A stretch of DNA of 64,000 bases from Fratercula arctica. Lineage: Eukaryota > Chordata > Aves > Charadriiformes > Alcidae. Positions within the stretch are counted from its first letter, which is position 1; each line of letters starts with the position of its first letter. The DNA is taken from positions 9,790,001-9,854,000 of the forward strand of contig CANTUZ010000005.1 of NCBI GenBank assembly GCA_947846985.1, written 5' to 3'. The notes under the pieces are model-generated. The model was not told the DNA's origin. It was given only the letters and a program-made list of their open reading frames with translations, and ran no database searches. A program made the position numbers and the translations under genes. This document shows positions 60,403 to 64,000 of this stretch, one piece after another.

Positions 60403-62842
60403 GTACACCGTTGTGTGCTTTGCCAGTGACTGTTGCCAAACTCTCTGGGTTATTCTTTCCTCTGTGGGTGCTTGCATTTCACCATAATGTCTTTGATAGC
60501 CACGATGGAAGTAAGTTTATGCTTTCCTCTGAAATAAGATTGTTCTCTTTATTGCAGGAAAACTTATAAATGCATGATTTATAGAAGATGGTTACTGTTA
60601 TTTTCATGAATTTGAATTATAATGTTTGCAGTTAAATCATTTTAGTGGAATTCAAATAAAAACAAATATATAAAAAATATTATTCCAAATTTGTATTTTT
60701 ACTGAATATGTTATTCTGACACTTTAGTTGCTCCTAGTGAGGCTATTTAGGTATAAAGATAATGTCATGCATAGCTGTTTGTAAGGTCTAAGCTGATGGA
60801 ATGTATTTCTTTTTTTGTGTGCATTCCAGTTCAATACTCGCAGACCCAAATTCGCTATTCAGGGCTTGATTTTTGCAGGCCTTTATATGTGTAGTGGGCC
60901 AACACCCTTATGCTTTGTGCTGTACTTCAGGCATAAAGAAATTATCCTCCGCGTGATATTATGACATGTATTTGACTTATGATAAAACTCTGTGTATGGA
61001 CTTGTGCTCCTCAGAATAGTTTGCATGTAGCTTACCAGAAGGAGAAAACTGGTTATTAGAGCTCTGCTTAGTTACTTTGGTACCTTCTCTTGTGGGCTTG
61101 TGTTCAAACCGGAGTTGCTCAGAGAGGCAGAAAAGTGCATGGCAAGAGCTGACCTACTGCAGTAGGTAAAGGCATTATCAAGCTTTTCAATAGCTGGGTC
61201 TGTGATGCTGAGGAGAGCTTCGCGGTGGCTAATTTGATCAAGGCAGAAGTGGTAGATCTCACAAAGCACCTAGGCAATTTAGTAAATAGCCCTAGAAGAA
61301 GGTAGCAGTTGTTGGTTTTGTGGGTATTGCCAACTTAGGAAGTCGTAGGATGGAGGTCTCGGAGGCAAGATATAAACTGGGAAGTAAGAGGCTCAAGGGT
61401 GTGACCTTCATGATAAGTTTTTCTGAAATTACTCCAGTACCATGCAAAGGACTAAATCAGTGCAACAGAAAATAGAACAAGGGTTTTAGATTAATTACAA
61501 ACTGAGGAGCAGTTCTGGAGCAAACAGGGCAGATTCAGAAAAGGCCTTCCTGCATTACAAAGGTAGGAGGAAGGGCAGCAAGATGGGTAAAAGGCATGAA
61601 ACAACTTCCATGCAAGGAGAAATGAAATCGCCCGTGGTTCTCCAACCATGAGTGGTGTAGTGAATCAAGAGTGATCATTTGGAGTTTCTCATAACAAAAC
61701 TACTCAGGTTTAAATAAAAAGAAGAATCCTTTCATACAGTGGGTAATAAGTTTCTGAAGATGGCTGGATGTAACTGGAAAAAAGTATGGAAGGTACAATA
61801 AGCAATTGGCCAAACATACAGAACAAGAAGTTGTCAACCCTTTTTAAGCCCAAGCATATGATTTATGGCTCAGACCATAGCTGTGGGCTAACCTTACACT
61901 GCGAAAGAGAGTCCTCTCTTCTTGCCCTGTGCTCATTCTCCAACCATCTGCTCCAGGCCATTTGTAAGAGGATGTCGACTGGGCAGACCTCTGGCCTGAC
62001 CTCGAACTCTTCTTCTGATGCTTTTATTATACCATGTTTTATGTTTTACTTAGTGATCCAAATAATAAAAATGGGGTATTTAAATTATATTCATGAATGC
62101 TGAATGCTGTCAGCCCTACCTACAATATCAGTAGCCAAAAATCATCCCTCTTCTCCTACAGCATGAGCTTTCTGAAAAAAAAAAAACGTTTTTTCCATTC
62201 CTGCCCCGCCTTTGCCTCTCTGCTTCCTGCATAAAACTGGTGTTTGAGGATCTGATCCAGTACTCACTAAGTGGAATTGGTCCTTAAATGCAGTCATCAG
62301 ATTTGGGCTTAGGAAGGGTGGCACAGAACTAAAGTGGGGAGGAGAGCCAGTAATTGCGTGATGCTAGGAACAGAAGAGACTTGATATCCCTTTATTTCAT
62401 ATGGAAAAGGTGTAGATCTAGATAACTGCACTAGGAAGGCAGCAAAGAGAGCAGGACATACAGGCCTAATTCCTCTGCGTCAAATAATGAACATATTTTC
62501 TGGTAAGCATCCTTTACCTCATCCTACATTTCCTGGTAAAAAAAATGGGAAAAATATTTTCAGTCCTGACTGCACCTTTTGTGCCTGCTGTTGTCCTCCA
62601 GTAACTCTGCCTGTGCTGAAGTAGGAATTCAAGTATCACAAACTGGGGTACACAGCCATGTTGAGTGAGCTGTATCTAATCCATTGGTCAAGTTAACTTC
62701 TTCCCAGTTTATTTGCACTGGTTTGGGGTTTGGTTTTTTTTCGGTTGTGTGGGTTTTGTTTTTTTGTTGATTGTTGGTTGTTTGGTTTTTTTCCAACTGA
62801 GCTGAAACACAACTGCACATTATTTCTTTACCTCTGTTTCAG
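60403..62842 (+). other. KIAA1549L: KIAA1549L intron (2440 bp)
   Basis: GT at 60403 (gtacaccg); AG at 62841-62842 (ctttacctctgtttcag). Mostly AT-rich unique sequence. An intronic 105-codon frame (61786-62103) has no splice sites or recognisable product. A T/G-rich low-complexity run (about 62722-62792) ends some 50 bp before the acceptor. Confidence 0.85.
62722..62792. repeat. T/G-rich low-complexity run near an acceptor
   Basis: Repeated ttggtttttt / gttttgttttttt motifs with no A-rich interruptions. It lies just upstream of the likely branch region of the next exon. Similar T/G-rich runs occur at about 41194-41236 and 44020-44050. Confidence 0.7.
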
Positions 62843-63005
62843 ATTTTGAACACCTCCAATGTCTCCCAAGCTGTCACTCTGTTTTATGTAGTGAACAATC
62901 AAAGCACAACTCTAAATGGCACTATTTCCAGCAACCTTCTTAATCAGCTGTCAGCTGAGCTGGTGGGTTTCTATCTAACCTACCCGCCTCTCACCATTGC
63001 AGAAT
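62843..63005 (+). CDS. KIAA1549L: KIAA1549L exon: second half of extracellular module B
   Basis: The 163-bp exon starts in phase 0, ends in phase 1 and encodes 54 residues plus one base. It opens 'ILNTSNVSQAVTLFYVVNNQ', continues through an NGT sequon and a helix-like 'NLLNQLSAELVGF', and ends 'YLTYPPLTIAE'. The ending matches the family segment just before the third module (KIAA1549 has 'YLGYPVLQIAE' there). Donor gaat|gtaagt is strong. The next exon, then the transmembrane and cytoplasmic exons, must lie beyond the window. Confidence 0.9.
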
Positions 63006-64000
63006 GTAAGTATGCACTTCCTGGCACACAGCTCCTTAGGATTAGCCAGCATTGGGCTGTTGCTTTGCAAACGCCATAAACTTTGTTGTCAAGCTCAGTT
63101 TTGCTGACTGCTTTTTAAACTTTAAAAAAAAAAAAGGGGGGGGGGGGGATTGTGTGGGGTTTTTCTGGACTCACTGTTTACTTCAGCTGCTAGAAACACT
63201 GGTAGATAATTAAGAAAAACACATACATGCTGTCATTAGTAAGAATTGCTTGTGCCAGGTTCCAAACAAAATAAAATTGTAGTTTTATATAAAACAAACC
63301 ACAGAATTTCCCCAAGACTCCATTTCAGGAAAGCTTAGTGCAGCACATGAAGTTCTTCTTCAGCGTAGCCCTTTACGGCAGTGAATGCTCAGCCCCGGCG
63401 CCTGCTGCAGCGGCAGGGCTGGGTAGCACGCTTTGAGAGGGTGTTTGGGTGTGGGGTGAGCTCTCTCTGCACTTTTCTGGTTAAAAAATCACTGGTGTAT
63501 TTGCTGAACTTCGTCCTCAGTTTAAAACGTGGTCTAAGCACTTTAGCATCAATAATGTGCTGTCATTTCAGTTGTTGTGAAGAGTCAGAGGTACAGAGAA
63601 TGGGAGATAGTTGTGTGTCTGGGCAGCCCGTGTGGCAGATACGCTCTCTGACTCTGCGTGCTAATTTCTCTGAAATGAATGAAGGGATGAGACGTTTGAT
63701 TATGGGGATTTCTGTTTAATCTGCTTGTTAAACCTGGTATGTGAAATTAAGGTCTCTGTAGAGCTGCGTCACCCATTCACTGGAGGAGATGAGCGGTCAC
63801 TGGGAGTGAGAGGAGACAGGGACACTCTGGCTACATCAGTGCAGGGTGATGGACTCTGGTCAAGAAAGGGCAGGTTTCAGCTGATCTCACCATGTACAAA
63901 TCTTCCCGAGATGCTTGTTAAATTTGAAATACTGTGGTCAAATACCAGTGAAGATCTGGTTAAGCTTCTGGTAGCTATCAAACTCACTGGTAAGGCTAAA
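63006..64000 (+). other. KIAA1549L: KIAA1549L intron, runs off the window
   Basis: It starts with gtaagtat. It contains an A12 run joined to a G13 run (63124-63148). No acceptor followed by a family-like exon is seen before 64000; the 112-codon frame at 63381-63719 has no KIAA1549-family content. Confidence 0.75.
63124..63148. repeat. A12-G13 homopurine junction
   Basis: Twelve A followed by thirteen G. The G-run can form G-quadruplex-type structure and is prone to length error in sequencing. Confidence 0.9.

Noticed and set aside
61786..62103. 105-codon plus-strand frame
   Set aside because: It lies within an intron, shows no family similarity and has no flanking splice sites.

Overview
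This is vertebrate nuclear DNA, almost certainly from a bird. Several interspersed copies are recognisable as CR1 LINE 3' ends: the (ATTCTATG)-type tail, the stretch reading tccaacc/ggttgga near 'atcatctagt', and a decayed reverse-transcriptase C-terminus. A solo LTR begins TGTGGTTTAACCCCAGC and ends ...AAACCATGACA, like a family common in neoavian genomes. No bacterial or viral gene organisation, tRNA, rRNA or CRISPR array is visible. The species cannot be fixed from the sequence.

The only protein-coding gene I can support is on the + strand in the last 11 kb. It is the 5' coding part of KIAA1549L (UPF0606 family), a type I membrane protein with a mucin-like ectodomain. One giant Ser/Thr/Pro-rich exon (about 52928-56716) is followed by four short exons (57361-57473, 58990-59209, 60269-60402, 62843-63005). 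All have consensus GT/AG sites and their phases join in one frame. The four short exons form two tandem two-exon modules with phase order 1-0-1-0-1, which points to an internal duplication. The transmembrane segment, cytoplasmic tail and 3' end lie beyond position 64000. No exon carrying the initiator and signal peptide was identified.

The giant exon carries an in-frame TAG at 55528-55530, although about 395 further open codons and well-preserved exons follow. This is the most important anomaly in the window.

Positions 1 to about 52900 look like non-coding DNA, probably intron 1 of KIAA1549L (inference from the long intron 1 of mammalian orthologues). They hold CR1 fragments at 8.2, 12.6, 15.3, 45.1, 46.5 and 48.9 kb, the solo LTR at 41.3 kb, an 80-bp direct duplication (42.8 and 43.9 kb), a perfect 14-bp-arm hairpin (22.1 kb), homopolymer runs, and a few CpG-retaining GC-rich patches. 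The strongest patch, 44.49-44.96 kb, could be an intronic promoter or enhancer.
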